Assembly: GCA_903832005.1 (NCBI GenBank)
Contig: CAIKZO010000141.1
Span: 1 to 59,858 of the forward strand
Reading direction: 5' to 3'
DNA length: 59,858 nucleotides
DNA from: Enhydrobacter aerosaccus
Lineage (GTDB): Bacteria > Pseudomonadota > Alphaproteobacteria > Reyranellales > Reyranellaceae
Within the stretch, counting starts at the first letter, position 1. Every line of letters starts with the position of its first letter. This document shows positions 36,550-45,720 of the stretch, piece after piece. Made by a program: the position numbers and the translations under genes. Below the pieces are notes generated by a model. The model saw only the letters and a program-made list of their open reading frames with translations. It made no database searches and was not told the DNA's origin.

Positions 36550-37445
36550 AGGGCTTCGGCGCCAAGCGCACGACCAAAGCCACGACCGGCAAGCGTGACT
36601 ACGACCGCCGCAAGAAGCGCGGCGCGATCCGCAAGACCGGCCGTCCGCTGTGGCGCCAGCCGATGCTGCTGGGCGCACTCGTGCTGTTGCTGGGCAGCGG
36701 CGGAGGCGGTGGTTGGTGGGCGTGGCACGAAGGCTGGCTGGTGACGGTGCAGTCGCACATCGATGCCGGCATGCGCCAGGTCGCGGGCGCACTCACCCCC
36801 TTCAAGCTGGCCGACGTCACCGTCGAAGGCCGCGAATACGTCGAGCGCAGTGCGATCCTGGCGGCGTTGAACGTGCAGACCGGCGATTCGCTGCTCGGCA
36901 TCGACCTCAACGCCTCGCGCAAGCGCCTCGAAGCGATCGACTGGGTGGCGAGTGCGACCGTCGAGCGTCGGCTGCCCGACACCTTATATGTGACGCTCAA
37001 GGAACGCCGCGCCGTTGCGATCTGGCAGAATGGCAGCGAGTACACCCTGATCGACACCAACGGCCGCACCGTACGGGCCAACCGCATGCCGCCGGGTTAC
37101 GAGTCGCTGTTGCTGCTGGGCGGTCCCGGCGCGCCGGAGCATGTCGGCGAACTGTTGCTGCTGCTCGCCTGGGAGCCCGCCATCGCCAAGCAGTTGCGCG
37201 CGGCGGTGTGGGTCGGCCAGCGGCGCTGGAACCTCGTCCTCACCAATGGCACCGAGATCTGGTTGCCGGAAGAGGACGCGATCGCAGCGCTGCAGCGCAT
37301 GGCCAAGCTCGATGGAACGTACAAGCTGCTGTCGCGCGAGTTCGGCGTCGTCGATCTCCGCCTGCCGGACAAGCTCTATCTTAGAAAACGCCCGAGCGAC
37401 CAGTCACTTGGTAAGCCAAGTGACCAGTCGGCCGGGCCGGCCTGA
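36546..37445 (+). CDS. ftsQ: Cell division protein FtsQ
   Basis: A 299-residue bitopic division protein. A very basic cytoplasmic tail (residues 1-37) precedes the membrane span (about 39-58, Leu then Gly-rich). The POTRA domain begins near residue 84 (FKLADVTVEGREYV) and the FtsQ beta domain follows. It scaffolds FtsL and FtsB at the septum. The end of the gene encodes a tail with repeated PSDQS, and the DNA there forms a perfect hairpin. The start overlaps ddl (ATGA); a longer frame upstream runs inside ddl. Confidence 0.94.
   Translation: MKGFGAKRTTKATTGKRDYDRRKKRGAIRKTGRPLWRQPMLLGALVLLLGSGGGGGWWAWHEGWLVTVQSHIDAGMRQVAGALTPFKLADVTVEGREYVERSAILAALNVQTGDSLLGIDLNASRKRLEAIDWVASATVERRLPDTLYVTLKERRAVAIWQNGSEYTLIDTNGRTVRANRMPPGYESLLLLGGPGAPEHVGELLLLLAWEPAIAKQLRAAVWVGQRRWNLVLTNGTEIWLPEEDAIAALQRMAKLDGTYKLLSREFGVVDLRLPDKLYLRKRPSDQSLGKPSDQSAGPA
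37403..37424 (+). repeat. Perfect hairpin at the end of ftsQ
   Basis: GTCACTTGG (37403-37411) pairs with CCAAGTGAC (37416-37424) across a four-base TAAG loop, inside the last ftsQ codons. Flanking GACCAGTC is directly repeated. No T-run follows, so it is not a simple terminator; it may be an mRNA processing or stability element before ftsA. Confidence 0.6.
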
Positions 37446-37502
37446 ACTAAAATGAATTAAACTGAACCTCTCTAGCGTGCGCGTAAGAAAACGGGGGACA
37501 CC

Positions 37503-38738
37503 GTGGCAAAGACTAGGAATGGCGTCGTAGCGGCACTCGATATCGGGACCAGCAAGGTCGTGTGCTTCGTGGCACGGGTCGACGGGCAGGGGCTCCGCGT
37601 CGTGGGCATCGGACATCAGCCGGCGCAGGGTATGCGCTCGGGCAACATCGTCGACATGGAGGCCGCGACCCGCGCCATCTCCTCGGCGGTGTCGACCGCG
37701 GAAGAAATGTGCGGCGAGCACGTGCGCGAGGTCATCGTCGGCATGAGCGGTGGCTCGCCTGCCTCGGAGAAGCAGGCGCTCGAGGTCGCGATCGGCCATC
37801 ATGAGATCGGCGAGCGCGACGTGCGCCGCGTCCAGCAGCTGATCCAGCTCCCGGCCGAGACCGCCGACCGCGACATCATCCACTCGGTGGCGATCGGCTA
37901 TACGGTCGACGGCTCGACCGTCCATGACGCGCGCGGCATGTTCGGCGAGCGGCTGGGCGTCGATGTCCATCTTGTGACCGCGGCGGCCGGTGCGATGCGC
38001 AACCTCCAGGTCTGTGTGCGCCGTGCCCACCTCGAGATCGCCGAGCGCGTCGTCACCTCGCACGCCTCGGGACTGAGTTCGCTGGTGTCCGACGAGCGTG
38101 ATCTGGGCGTCACCCTGATCGACATGGGCGGCGGTACGACCTCGATCGCGGTCTTCTACGAAGGCCATCTCGTGCACGTCGATTCGATCCCGGTGGGCGG
38201 CGAGCATGTCACCAAAGACATCGCGCGCGGCCTCAACACGCCGGTCGCCAATGCCGAGCGCATGAAGACCCAGATCGGTCGCGCCGTGATCCGCCCGAAC
38301 GATGAGTACGACATCATCGACGTCCCGTTGATCGGCGAGGAGGATCGTACGCGTCCCAACCACATCCCGCGCTCGATTCTGGTGGGCATCATTCGCCCGC
38401 GTATCGAGGAGACGTTCGAGCTCGTGCGGAACCGTCTGGAGGCCAGCGGTGTGGATAAGTTGGCCGGTGGACGCGCTGTTCTGGTCGGTGGCGCGTGCCA
38501 ACTCGACGGTGTACCCGAGGTCGCGGCCGCCGTTCTCAACAAGAAGGTGCGCACCGGCGGACCGTTGCGACTCGCGGGACTTGCGGATTCGACTGGCGGG
38601 CCAGCGTTTTCCGCTGCTGCCGGACTTTTGGCTTACGCGCAACAGAACCACGCGGTCGCTCAATCGCAGCCGCAAGTCGCGGAAGCGCCTTCGAGTCGTA
38701 TTGGTCGCATTGGCAGTTGGATTAAGGAAAACTTTTAG
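37503..38738 (+). CDS. ftsA: Cell division protein FtsA
   Basis: A 411-residue actin-like ATPase that tethers FtsZ to the membrane. ALDIGTSKVVCFVA is the phosphate 1 motif, and IDMGGGTTSIAVF is phosphate 2. The 1C subdomain lies at about residues 85-165. The C-terminal IGRIGSWIKENF is the amphipathic membrane-targeting helix. It starts at GTG 37503 with GGGGGA just upstream, 57 bases after ftsQ. A 147-base gap precedes ftsZ. Confidence 0.97.
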   Translation: MAKTRNGVVAALDIGTSKVVCFVARVDGQGLRVVGIGHQPAQGMRSGNIVDMEAATRAISSAVSTAEEMCGEHVREVIVGMSGGSPASEKQALEVAIGHHEIGERDVRRVQQLIQLPAETADRDIIHSVAIGYTVDGSTVHDARGMFGERLGVDVHLVTAAAGAMRNLQVCVRRAHLEIAERVVTSHASGLSSLVSDERDLGVTLIDMGGGTTSIAVFYEGHLVHVDSIPVGGEHVTKDIARGLNTPVANAERMKTQIGRAVIRPNDEYDIIDVPLIGEEDRTRPNHIPRSILVGIIRPRIEETFELVRNRLEASGVDKLAGGRAVLVGGACQLDGVPEVAAAVLNKKVRTGGPLRLAGLADSTGGPAFSAAAGLLAYAQQNHAVAQSQPQVAEAPSSRIGRIGSWIKENF

Positions 38739-38885
38739 GCAATATGTTGTGTGTGGGGAATGGCTATCCCTACAGGCTGTAGATAACCATAAAAACCCGA
38801 ACCGGCTCAGGGCTCTACGCCAAAGAAGAGGGCTCACGTCGGAACTCCGGGCAGATAACCCCCTCGTTTGCGTGGAGAAAGCCGT
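38739..38885 (+). other. Gap between ftsA and ftsZ, possible ftsZ promoter region
   Basis: At 147 bases this is the longest break within the dcw cluster. It is AT-richer than its surroundings and holds no ORF. A separate ftsZ promoter is common here in related bacteria, but I could not place -35 and -10 elements. GTGGAGAAA precedes the ftsZ start. Confidence 0.35.
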
Positions 38886-40664
38886 ATGACAATCAACCTC
38901 AGTCTCCCCCAGAAGGAGTCAGAGATTAAGCCGCGTATCACCGTGATCGGTGTTGGCGGCGCGGGCGGAAATGCCGTCAACAACATGATCAGCGCGTCGC
39001 TGGAAGGCGTCGAATTCATCGTCGCCAATACCGACGCCCAGGCGCTCGGCCAGTCGCTGGCAGACCGCCGGGTCCAGCTCGGCATCACCATCACCCAAGG
39101 CTTGGGCGCCGGTGCGCGTCCTGAGGTCGGCCGCCAGGCCGCCGAAGAAGCGTTGCCGGAAATCCTCCAGCTGCTCGACGGCGCCAACATGGTGTTCGTC
39201 ACGGCGGGCATGGGCGGCGGCACCGGCACCGGTGCGGCGCCCGTGATCGCGGCCGCAGCGCGCGAGCAGGGCATCCTCACCATCGGCGTCGTCACCAAGC
39301 CGTTCCACTTCGAAGGCCGTCGCCGCATGCAGTCGGCCGAGCAGGGCATCATCGAGCTGGAGAAGGTGGTCGATACGCTGATTGTCATCCCCAACCAGAA
39401 CCTGTTCAAGATCGCCAACGAGAAGACGACGTTCGCCGACGCCTTCAAGATGGCCGACGACGTGCTGCACATGGGTGTGCGCGGCGTCACCGATCTCATG
39501 ATCATGCCCGGCCTGATCAACCTCGACTTCGCCGATATCCGCACCGTGATGGGCGAGATGGGCAAGGCGATGATGGGCACCGGCGAGGCCGAAGGTCCGG
39601 ATCGCAGCCGCGTCGCGGCCGAGAGTGCGATCTCCAACCCGCTGCTGGAAGATCATTCGATGAAGGGCGCGAAGGGCGTTCTCATCAACATCACCGGCGG
39701 CCTCGACATGACCCTGCATGAGGTCGACGAGGCGGCCAACCGCATCCGCGAGGAAGTGGATGCCGACGCCAACATCATCTTCGGCTCGACGTTCGATGCC
39801 TCGATGCAGGGCCGTATGCGCGTGTCGGTGGTCTCCACCGGCATCTCCGCGCTGGCTGCCCAGCAGCCGGTGCCGAACTATCTCAACCTCGACATGAACC
39901 GGCCGATGCAGACCGGCCAGCCGGCGCTCAGCCGTCCGGTCGCTCCCCCGGTCGGTCGCGTCGCCATGCCGGCCGCCGCCGTCGCGCCCGCGATTCCCGC
40001 GGCACCGCCGATGGCGCCGGCACCCATCGCTGCCGCGCCTGTGATGGCGCCGGTGGCGCCGCCTGCTCCCGTCATGCAGGCTCCGCCGGCACCGGTAGTG
40101 TACGCACCGGCGCCTGTGATGGAGATGGCCGCTCCCGAGCCGGTCGAAATGGCAGCACCGATCGTCGAGGCTCCGGCGCCTCTGCCGGTTGCCGCTCCGA
40201 TCGCACCGCCCGTCGCGGCGGCGCCGATCGCGCCGACGCCTGCTCCGGCACCGCAGCGGCCGCTGGTCGACGAGACCGATTGGCGGGTCACGCGTCCGGC
40301 CGTTCGTCCCGCTGTGCGTGCGACCGAGCCGGTCTCGCGTCCGATGGCCGCGCGTCCTGCGGCGGCAGCGGCCGAAAGCCGGTCGCCCAACCTGTTCCAG
40401 CGCATCACGGGTGCATTCGCCGCTCCCAAGGGCCTGACGCCAGTGGTGTCGGCATCGGCACAGGCTCCTGCTATGGCACAGGCACCTGCTGAGCCGGCCC
40501 CCGCGCCGCGCCTGGCACCGGAAAACGTCGTGGCCGTCGCCCCCAAGGCGGCACCGCGGCCCGCGCCTGTCCAGACCTCGATCGACGTCACGGAGCGGGC
40601 AAAGCCCGCGCGCGATGACGACGACCTGCAGATTCCCGCGTTCCTGCGTCGGCAAGCCAACTGA
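38886..40664 (+). CDS. ftsZ: Cell division GTPase FtsZ
   Basis: A 592-residue tubulin homologue that forms the division ring. The N-terminal VIGVGGAGGNAVNNM and the tubulin signature GMGGGTGTGAAP bind GTP, and the T7 loop (NLDFADIRTVM) is intact. The globular domain ends at about residue 320. An unusually long Ala/Pro/Val-rich linker of about 250 residues follows, then the conserved C-terminal peptide DDLQIPAFLRRQ that binds FtsA. Long linkers are typical of alphaproteobacteria. ATG 38886 with GGAG upstream is chosen over the TTG at 38868. Confidence 0.98.
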   Translation: MTINLSLPQKESEIKPRITVIGVGGAGGNAVNNMISASLEGVEFIVANTDAQALGQSLADRRVQLGITITQGLGAGARPEVGRQAAEEALPEILQLLDGANMVFVTAGMGGGTGTGAAPVIAAAAREQGILTIGVVTKPFHFEGRRRMQSAEQGIIELEKVVDTLIVIPNQNLFKIANEKTTFADAFKMADDVLHMGVRGVTDLMIMPGLINLDFADIRTVMGEMGKAMMGTGEAEGPDRSRVAAESAISNPLLEDHSMKGAKGVLINITGGLDMTLHEVDEAANRIREEVDADANIIFGSTFDASMQGRMRVSVVSTGISALAAQQPVPNYLNLDMNRPMQTGQPALSRPVAPPVGRVAMPAAAVAPAIPAAPPMAPAPIAAAPVMAPVAPPAPVMQAPPAPVVYAPAPVMEMAAPEPVEMAAPIVEAPAPLPVAAPIAPPVAAAPIAPTPAPAPQRPLVDETDWRVTRPAVRPAVRATEPVSRPMAARPAAAAAESRSPNLFQRITGAFAAPKGLTPVVSASAQAPAMAQAPAEPAPAPRLAPENVVAVAPKAAPRPAPVQTSIDVTERAKPARDDDDLQIPAFLRRQAN

Positions 40665-40698
40665 CGCAGAGGGTTTCGTAATCCTCCACGCATCTTCT

Positions 40699-40724
40699 GA
40701 GGGGCCTTTCGGCCCCTCTTTTTT
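40699..40724 (+). terminator. Intrinsic terminator of the dcw cluster
   Basis: An 8-bp perfect stem GAGGGGCC/GGCCCCTC with a TTTC loop, followed by six T residues. It lies 34 bases after the ftsZ stop and separates the cluster from bamD. Confidence 0.93.
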
Positions 40725-40772
40725 CGCCCGTCGCGTGATATAACCCGGCGGCACAATGGGTACGGATGGGTC

Positions 40773-41567
40773 ATGTCGAAGGCGTTGATGGTTAAAGCAG
40801 GCGGCGCGGCGCTTCTGGCGGCGGCATTGCTGTTGGGCGGCTGCGGCTGGTTCGGCGGCAAGGACGACAACGCGACCTACGTCGAACAGCCGGTCGATCA
40901 GCTCTACAATCGCGCGCTCGATGACCTGGGAGCAGAGGATTACAAGAACGCCGCCAAGGAGTTCGAGGAAGTTGACCGTCAGCACCCCTATTCGGTGTGG
41001 GCGACCAAGGCGCAGGTGATGGCCGCCTTCACCTACTACCAGTCCAACAAGTACGACGATGCCATCATCGCGCTGGACCGTTTCATCCAGCTCCATCCTG
41101 GCCACAAGGATATCCCCTACGCCTACTACCTGAAGGCGCTCTGCTACTACGAGCAGATCTCCGACGTCGGTCGCGACCAGGGCCTGACGCAGAAGGCGCT
41201 CGATTCGCTGGCCGAGGTGGTGAAGCGCTATCCCGACTCGCCCTATGCCCGCGACTCACGCCTCAAGGTCGAACTGACCATCGACCATCTCGCCGGCAAG
41301 GAGATGGACATCGGCCGCTACTACCAGAAGAACCAGCAGTACATCGGCGCGATCAACCGCTACCGCACCGTGATCGAGCGCTTCCAGACGACCACGCACG
41401 TGCCTGAGGCGCTGCACCGGCTGGTCGAGTGCTACCTGGCGCTCGGCGTGAAGAGCGAGGCCAAGGAGGCCGCCGCGGTGCTGGGCCACAACTTCCCAGG
41501 CAGTGACTGGTACGCCGACAGCTACTTCCTCATGACCGGCGAGGATTTCCGGATCGACGACAAATAA
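40773..41567 (+). CDS. bamD: Outer membrane assembly lipoprotein BamD
   Basis: A 264-residue lipoprotein of the BAM complex, which inserts beta-barrel proteins in the outer membrane. The signal peptide ends in the lipobox LLGGC with Cys24. Five TPR-like helical repeats follow, including YNRALDDLGAEDYKNAAKEF and PYAYYLKALCYYEQ. It starts 48 bases after the ftsZ terminator, so its promoter must be in or close to 40725-40772. In most alphaproteobacteria lpxC stands between ftsZ and this gene; here it does not. Confidence 0.95.
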   Translation: MSKALMVKAGGAALLAAALLLGGCGWFGGKDDNATYVEQPVDQLYNRALDDLGAEDYKNAAKEFEEVDRQHPYSVWATKAQVMAAFTYYQSNKYDDAIIALDRFIQLHPGHKDIPYAYYLKALCYYEQISDVGRDQGLTQKALDSLAEVVKRYPDSPYARDSRLKVELTIDHLAGKEMDIGRYYQKNQQYIGAINRYRTVIERFQTTTHVPEALHRLVECYLALGVKSEAKEAAAVLGHNFPGSDWYADSYFLMTGEDFRIDDK

Positions 41568-41571
41568 GGCC

Positions 41572-43263
41572 ATGCTGCAATCGCTTTCGATCCGCGATTT
41601 CGTCCTGATCGAAAAGCTCGATCTGACCTTCGCGCGCGATCGGGTGAGCGGGCCCGATGTCGGTAATCTGGGCGCGCTGACCGGCGAGACCGGCGCCGGC
41701 AAATCCATCTTGATCGATGCACTCGGCCTGGCGCTCGGCGCCCGCGCTGAATCGGGCGTGGTGCGGCGCGGGGCGGCGCAAGCCTCGATCTCCGCTGCGT
41801 TCGAGTTAGCGAAGGACCACGCCGCGCACGCCATCCTGCGCGAACAAGGACTCGACGACGAGGATGTGCTGACGCTCCGTCGTGCCATCGGCGCTGACGG
41901 CCGCGGCCGTGCCTTCGTCAACGACCAGCCGGCCTCGGTCGCGCTGCTGCGGCGGCTGGGCGACACGCTGGTCGAGATCCAGGGCCAGATGGATCAGCAC
42001 GGGCTCCTCGACATGACCACGCATCGGGGCTCGCTCGATGCCTTCGCCGGGCTCGAGAAGCAGGGTACGGGCGTACGCAACGCCTGGCGGACCTGGCGGG
42101 CCGCCGAACAGGCGCGCGCCGATGCGGAAGCGGCCGCTGCCGCCGCGCGTCGGGACGAAGAGTTCCTGCGCCACGCCGTCAAGGAGCTGGAGGCGCTGGC
42201 GCCCAAGGTCGACGACGAGGAGATCCTGGCCGGCGAGCGCCAGATGCTGCGTGCCGGCACGGCGTTGGGCGAAGCGGTGACACAGGCATTGGCCGAGCTG
42301 GAGGAAGGCAAGGGCGCCGTCCACGCGCTCAGCACCGCCCATCGTCTGATCGAGCGCAGTGCCGACAAGGCTTCGGGCCGGCTCGACGCCGCGCTGGCCG
42401 TGCTCGAGCGGGCGCTGAGCGAGGCGACCGAGGCGCAAGCCCAGCTCGAGGCGGCGCGCGATTCGCTGGAATTCGACCCGGCGCGTCTGGAGAAGATCGA
42501 GGAGCGGCTGTTTGCGCTGCGCGCCATTGCCCGCAAGCACAATGTAATCGTGGCCGAGCTCGCGCCGCTCGTCGAGCGGATGAACGCGCAACTCGCGGCA
42601 CTCGACGACGGCGAGGCTGGCCTGAAGAAGCTCGCGGCCGCAGCCAAAGCCTCGCGCGCCCAGTATGTCACCGCCGCCGAGGCGCAGGCTGCAGCCCGTC
42701 GCAAGGGCGCCGCGCGGCTCGACAAGGCGGTGACCTCGGAGTTGGCGCCGCTCAAGCTCGAGAAGGCGAAGTTCGTCACCGACGTTGCGGCCCTCCCCGA
42801 AGCGGACTGGTCGGAGGCCGGCACCGACCGCGTGCAGTTCACCGTCGCCACCAATCCCGGCACGCCGCCGGCGCCGATCGCCAAGGTCGCCTCGGGCGGC
42901 GAGCTGTCGCGCTTCCTGCTGGCGCTGAAGGTCTGCCTCGCCAAAGTGGGTGATGCCGCGACCATCGTGTTCGACGAGGTCGACTCAGGGATTGGCGGCG
43001 CTACCGCCGCGGCGGTGGGCGAGCGGCTGAAGCGGCTCGCCCGCGAGGTCCAGGTGCTGGTCGTCACGCACTCGCCGCAGGTCGCGGCCGTCGCCGACCG
43101 GCACTGGCTGATCCGCAAGACCACGACGCGCACCGCCGCCAGCACCGACGTGCTCGCCCTCGACGCCAAGGGCCGCCGTGAGGAGATCGCGCGCATGCTG
43201 TCGGGCGCCGAGGTCACGGCCGAAGCGCGCGCCGCCGCGGACAAGCTTCTGGCGACGGCTTGA
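41572..43263 (+). CDS. recN: DNA repair protein RecN
   Basis: A 563-residue SMC-like ATPase for double-strand break repair. The N-terminal LQSLSIRDFVLIEKLDL is typical, Walker A is TGETGAGKSIL, and the C-terminal signature VASGGELSRFLLALK is followed by Walker B IVFDEVDSGIGG. A central coiled-coil region rich in Ala, Glu and Arg lies between. It starts four bases after bamD, so the two probably share a transcript. Confidence 0.96.
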   Translation: MLQSLSIRDFVLIEKLDLTFARDRVSGPDVGNLGALTGETGAGKSILIDALGLALGARAESGVVRRGAAQASISAAFELAKDHAAHAILREQGLDDEDVLTLRRAIGADGRGRAFVNDQPASVALLRRLGDTLVEIQGQMDQHGLLDMTTHRGSLDAFAGLEKQGTGVRNAWRTWRAAEQARADAEAAAAAARRDEEFLRHAVKELEALAPKVDDEEILAGERQMLRAGTALGEAVTQALAELEEGKGAVHALSTAHRLIERSADKASGRLDAALAVLERALSEATEAQAQLEAARDSLEFDPARLEKIEERLFALRAIARKHNVIVAELAPLVERMNAQLAALDDGEAGLKKLAAAAKASRAQYVTAAEAQAAARRKGAARLDKAVTSELAPLKLEKAKFVTDVAALPEADWSEAGTDRVQFTVATNPGTPPAPIAKVASGGELSRFLLALKVCLAKVGDAATIVFDEVDSGIGGATAAAVGERLKRLAREVQVLVVTHSPQVAAVADRHWLIRKTTTRTAASTDVLALDAKGRREEIARMLSGAEVTAEARAAADKLLATA

Positions 43264-43276
43264 GGGGCGCCTGATC

Positions 43277-45436
43277 ATGTCCAAGGCCGCCAAAGTCGTC
43301 GCCGCGCTCAAGGTCGAGGAGCTGACCGAGCGTCAGGCCCGGGGAGAGCACAAGCGGCTCGCTGAAGACATTGAGCGCAACGACAAGCTCTATCACGAGA
43401 AGGACGCGCCGGAGATCTCCGACGCCGACTACGACAAACTCCGCAACAGGCTGAAGGCGATCGAGGCGAAGTTCCCGCAGCTCGTCGACATGTTCAGCCC
43501 GACGCAGAAGGTCGCGCCGACGCCGACAACGGCCTTCGCCAAGGTCACGCACCGCCGGCCGATGCTGTCGCTCGACAATGCCTTCAGCGACGAGGAACTG
43601 CAGGGCTTCCTCGATCGCGTGCGGCGCGGCCTGGAGCGCGAGACCGACCTCGCGCCGGATGCCGAGATCGGCTTCAGCTGCGAGGCCAAGATCGACGGCT
43701 TGTCGATCAGCCTGCGCTACGAGGACGGCGAATTCGTGCAGGGCGCGACGCGCGGCGACGGTACGACCGGCGAGGACGTCACGGCCAATCTCAAGACCAT
43801 CAAGGACATCCCGCAGAAGCTGAAGGGTAAAGGCGTTCCGAAGTCGCTCGACGTGCGCGGCGAGGTCTATATGGAGCGCAAGGCGTTCCTGGAATTGAAC
43901 GAGCGCCAGATCGCGGCCGGCGAGAAGGCCTATGTCAATCCGCGCAATACGGCCGCCGGTTCGCTGCGCCAGCTCGATCCGGACATCACGGCGGAGAGAC
44001 CGCTGCGCTTCTTCGCCTATGCCTGGGGCGAAGCCGAGCCGCGCAGCTGGAAGACCCATAGCGAATATCTGAAGCTGCTCAAGGAGTGGGGCTTCAAGAT
44101 CAACCCGCTTACCAAGCTGTGCCGCACCGGCGATGCGGTGCGCGCCTTCTACCAGCAGATCGGCGAGGATCGGCCGTCGCTGCCCTACGACATCGACGGC
44201 GTCGTCTACAAGGTCGATCGGATCGACTGGCAGGAGCGGCTGGGCTTCGTCAGCCGCGCGCCGCGCTGGGCGATCGCCCACAAGTTCCCGGCCGAACAGG
44301 CGCGGACGCGGCTGAACGCCATCAACATCCAGGTCGGCCGCACCGGCGCGATGACCCCGGTGGCCGATCTCGAGCCGGTCAACGTCGGCGGCGTCGTGGT
44401 GGCGCGCGCCACGCTGCACAATGCCGACGAGATCGAACGGCTGGATGTACGTATCGGCGACATGGTGACGATCCAGCGCGCGGGCGACGTGATCCCGCAG
44501 GTGCTGGGCTTCGTGCCCGAGGAGCGGGCGAAGAACGCGAAGAAATATCACTTCCCGACCAGTTGCCCCTGCCCGCTCGAGACCGAGGTGAAGGCGGAAG
44601 AGGGCGGCGTGGTGCGGCGCTGCAGTGGCGGGCTCGAATGCCCGTTCCAGCAGGTCGAGCGGCTGCGGTACTTCGTGTCGCGCAACTGCTTCGACATCGA
44701 GGGGCTGGGCGGCACGCACATCGAGAATTTCTTCAACGACGGGCTGCTGAAAGTGCCGGGCGATATCTTCCGGCTGCGCGACAAGGAACGGGAGATCCGC
44801 AAGCGCGAGGGCTGGGGCGATCTCTCGGTGCGCAACCTGCTGACGGCGATCGACGCCCGGCGGACGATCTCGCTCGACCGTTTCGTCAACGCCATCGGGA
44901 TTCCGCTGATCGGTGAGGCGACGGCCAAGATCATGGCGCAAGAATATGGCGATGCCGACACGTGGCTGGCCGAGATGCTGAAGGCCGCCAAGGAGCGCAA
45001 GAAGGCGCCCGATGACGTGAAGAAGGAGAAGGCGGCAGCCGAAGTGGGCGAGAGCTACGGCCGTCTGTGCAACATCGAGCAGATCGGCGTCACCACAGCG
45101 GACGCGATGTGCGCCTTCTTCAACGAGGGCCACACGGTCGACATCATCAAGGACCTGATGGAGCAGCTCACGATCGACGCCGTGAAGCGCCGCCTGATCG
45201 CCTCCGACGCGCCGCTCAAGGACAAGATTGTGGTCTTCACCGGCGAACTCTCGACGATGACGCGCGACGCCGCGAAAGCGCGTGCCGAGGAGCTGGGCGC
45301 GAAGGTCACCGACTCGGTTTCGAAGAAGACCAGCATCGTCGTCGTCGGCGAGAACGCGGGCTCGAAGGCGCGCAAGGCGGCCGAACTCGGCATCCAGACG
45401 CTCACGGAAGAAGAGTGGGCGAAACTCTCGGCTTAG
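43277..45436 (+). CDS. ligA: NAD-dependent DNA ligase
   Basis: A 719-residue ligase that seals nicks using NAD. The adenylated lysine is Lys138 in CEAKIDGLS. The NAD-binding domain Ia (DAPEISDADYDKL) precedes it. The zinc-binding region has four Cys around SCPCPLETE and GGLECPFQQ. HhH motifs and a C-terminal BRCT domain (from KDKIVVFTGEL) complete the family layout. The ATG at 43277 is used; an upstream start inside recN would break the known N-terminus. A Lys/Glu-rich insert (about residues 572-590) is a minor oddity. Confidence 0.97.
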   Translation: MSKAAKVVAALKVEELTERQARGEHKRLAEDIERNDKLYHEKDAPEISDADYDKLRNRLKAIEAKFPQLVDMFSPTQKVAPTPTTAFAKVTHRRPMLSLDNAFSDEELQGFLDRVRRGLERETDLAPDAEIGFSCEAKIDGLSISLRYEDGEFVQGATRGDGTTGEDVTANLKTIKDIPQKLKGKGVPKSLDVRGEVYMERKAFLELNERQIAAGEKAYVNPRNTAAGSLRQLDPDITAERPLRFFAYAWGEAEPRSWKTHSEYLKLLKEWGFKINPLTKLCRTGDAVRAFYQQIGEDRPSLPYDIDGVVYKVDRIDWQERLGFVSRAPRWAIAHKFPAEQARTRLNAINIQVGRTGAMTPVADLEPVNVGGVVVARATLHNADEIERLDVRIGDMVTIQRAGDVIPQVLGFVPEERAKNAKKYHFPTSCPCPLETEVKAEEGGVVRRCSGGLECPFQQVERLRYFVSRNCFDIEGLGGTHIENFFNDGLLKVPGDIFRLRDKEREIRKREGWGDLSVRNLLTAIDARRTISLDRFVNAIGIPLIGEATAKIMAQEYGDADTWLAEMLKAAKERKKAPDDVKKEKAAAEVGESYGRLCNIEQIGVTTADAMCAFFNEGHTVDIIKDLMEQLTIDAVKRRLIASDAPLKDKIVVFTGELSTMTRDAAKARAEELGAKVTDSVSKKTSIVVVGENAGSKARKAAELGIQTLTEEEWAKLSA

Positions 45437-45720
45437 CGGCCGGGCATCAATCACTGATCGTGCAAATGAGCGACGCTGCATGGGAGCCACGCTTCCATGC
45501 ATGACAGGTCATGCATGCGTGAGTCGATCTCCCGGATTAGAGACTGATCGAGATCGATACGCAGGTGAGGCATGTGCTTCTCGAATGAAGCGTCATGCGT
45601 ATGTGCTGTCTTCACTCACGGTGACACGCTGCTGTGATGACGTGCACGCGTTGGGCCGCCGGTAAAATTACGCTCATCACGTTGGTTCATCAGACGTGAA
45701 TCTCTATCGGGAGTTATCTT
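45437..45720. other. Intergenic region upstream of the Cys-rich peptide gene
   Basis: 284 bases with no convincing ORF and lower GC than the flanking genes. It contains repeated ATGCAT-type sequences and the inverted repeats described separately. The region must hold the promoter of the small secreted protein; I could not assign it. CGGGAG (45708-45713) is the ribosome site for that gene. Confidence 0.6.
45477..45515. repeat. Overlapping inverted repeats upstream of the Cys-rich peptide gene
   Basis: TGCATGG (45477-45483) can pair with CCATGCA (45495-45501). TGCATGAC (45498-45505) and GTCATGCA (45508-45515) form a second inverted repeat around AG. The two share bases 45498-45501, so they would be mutually exclusive as RNA structures. 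As DNA the second looks like a dimeric operator. The role is unknown. Confidence 0.55.

Noticed and set aside
40000..40260. GC-rich imperfect repeats inside ftsZ
   Set aside because: They encode the Ala/Pro linker of FtsZ, a normal feature in this class.
38919..41105. 728-residue minus-strand frame opposite ftsZ and bamD
   Set aside because: Arg/His/Gly-rich shadow caused by the codon pattern of the FtsZ linker; no start signal or motif.
43214..45502. 762-residue minus-strand frame opposite ligA
   Set aside because: Shadow frame; ligA on the plus strand has all expected motifs along its whole length.
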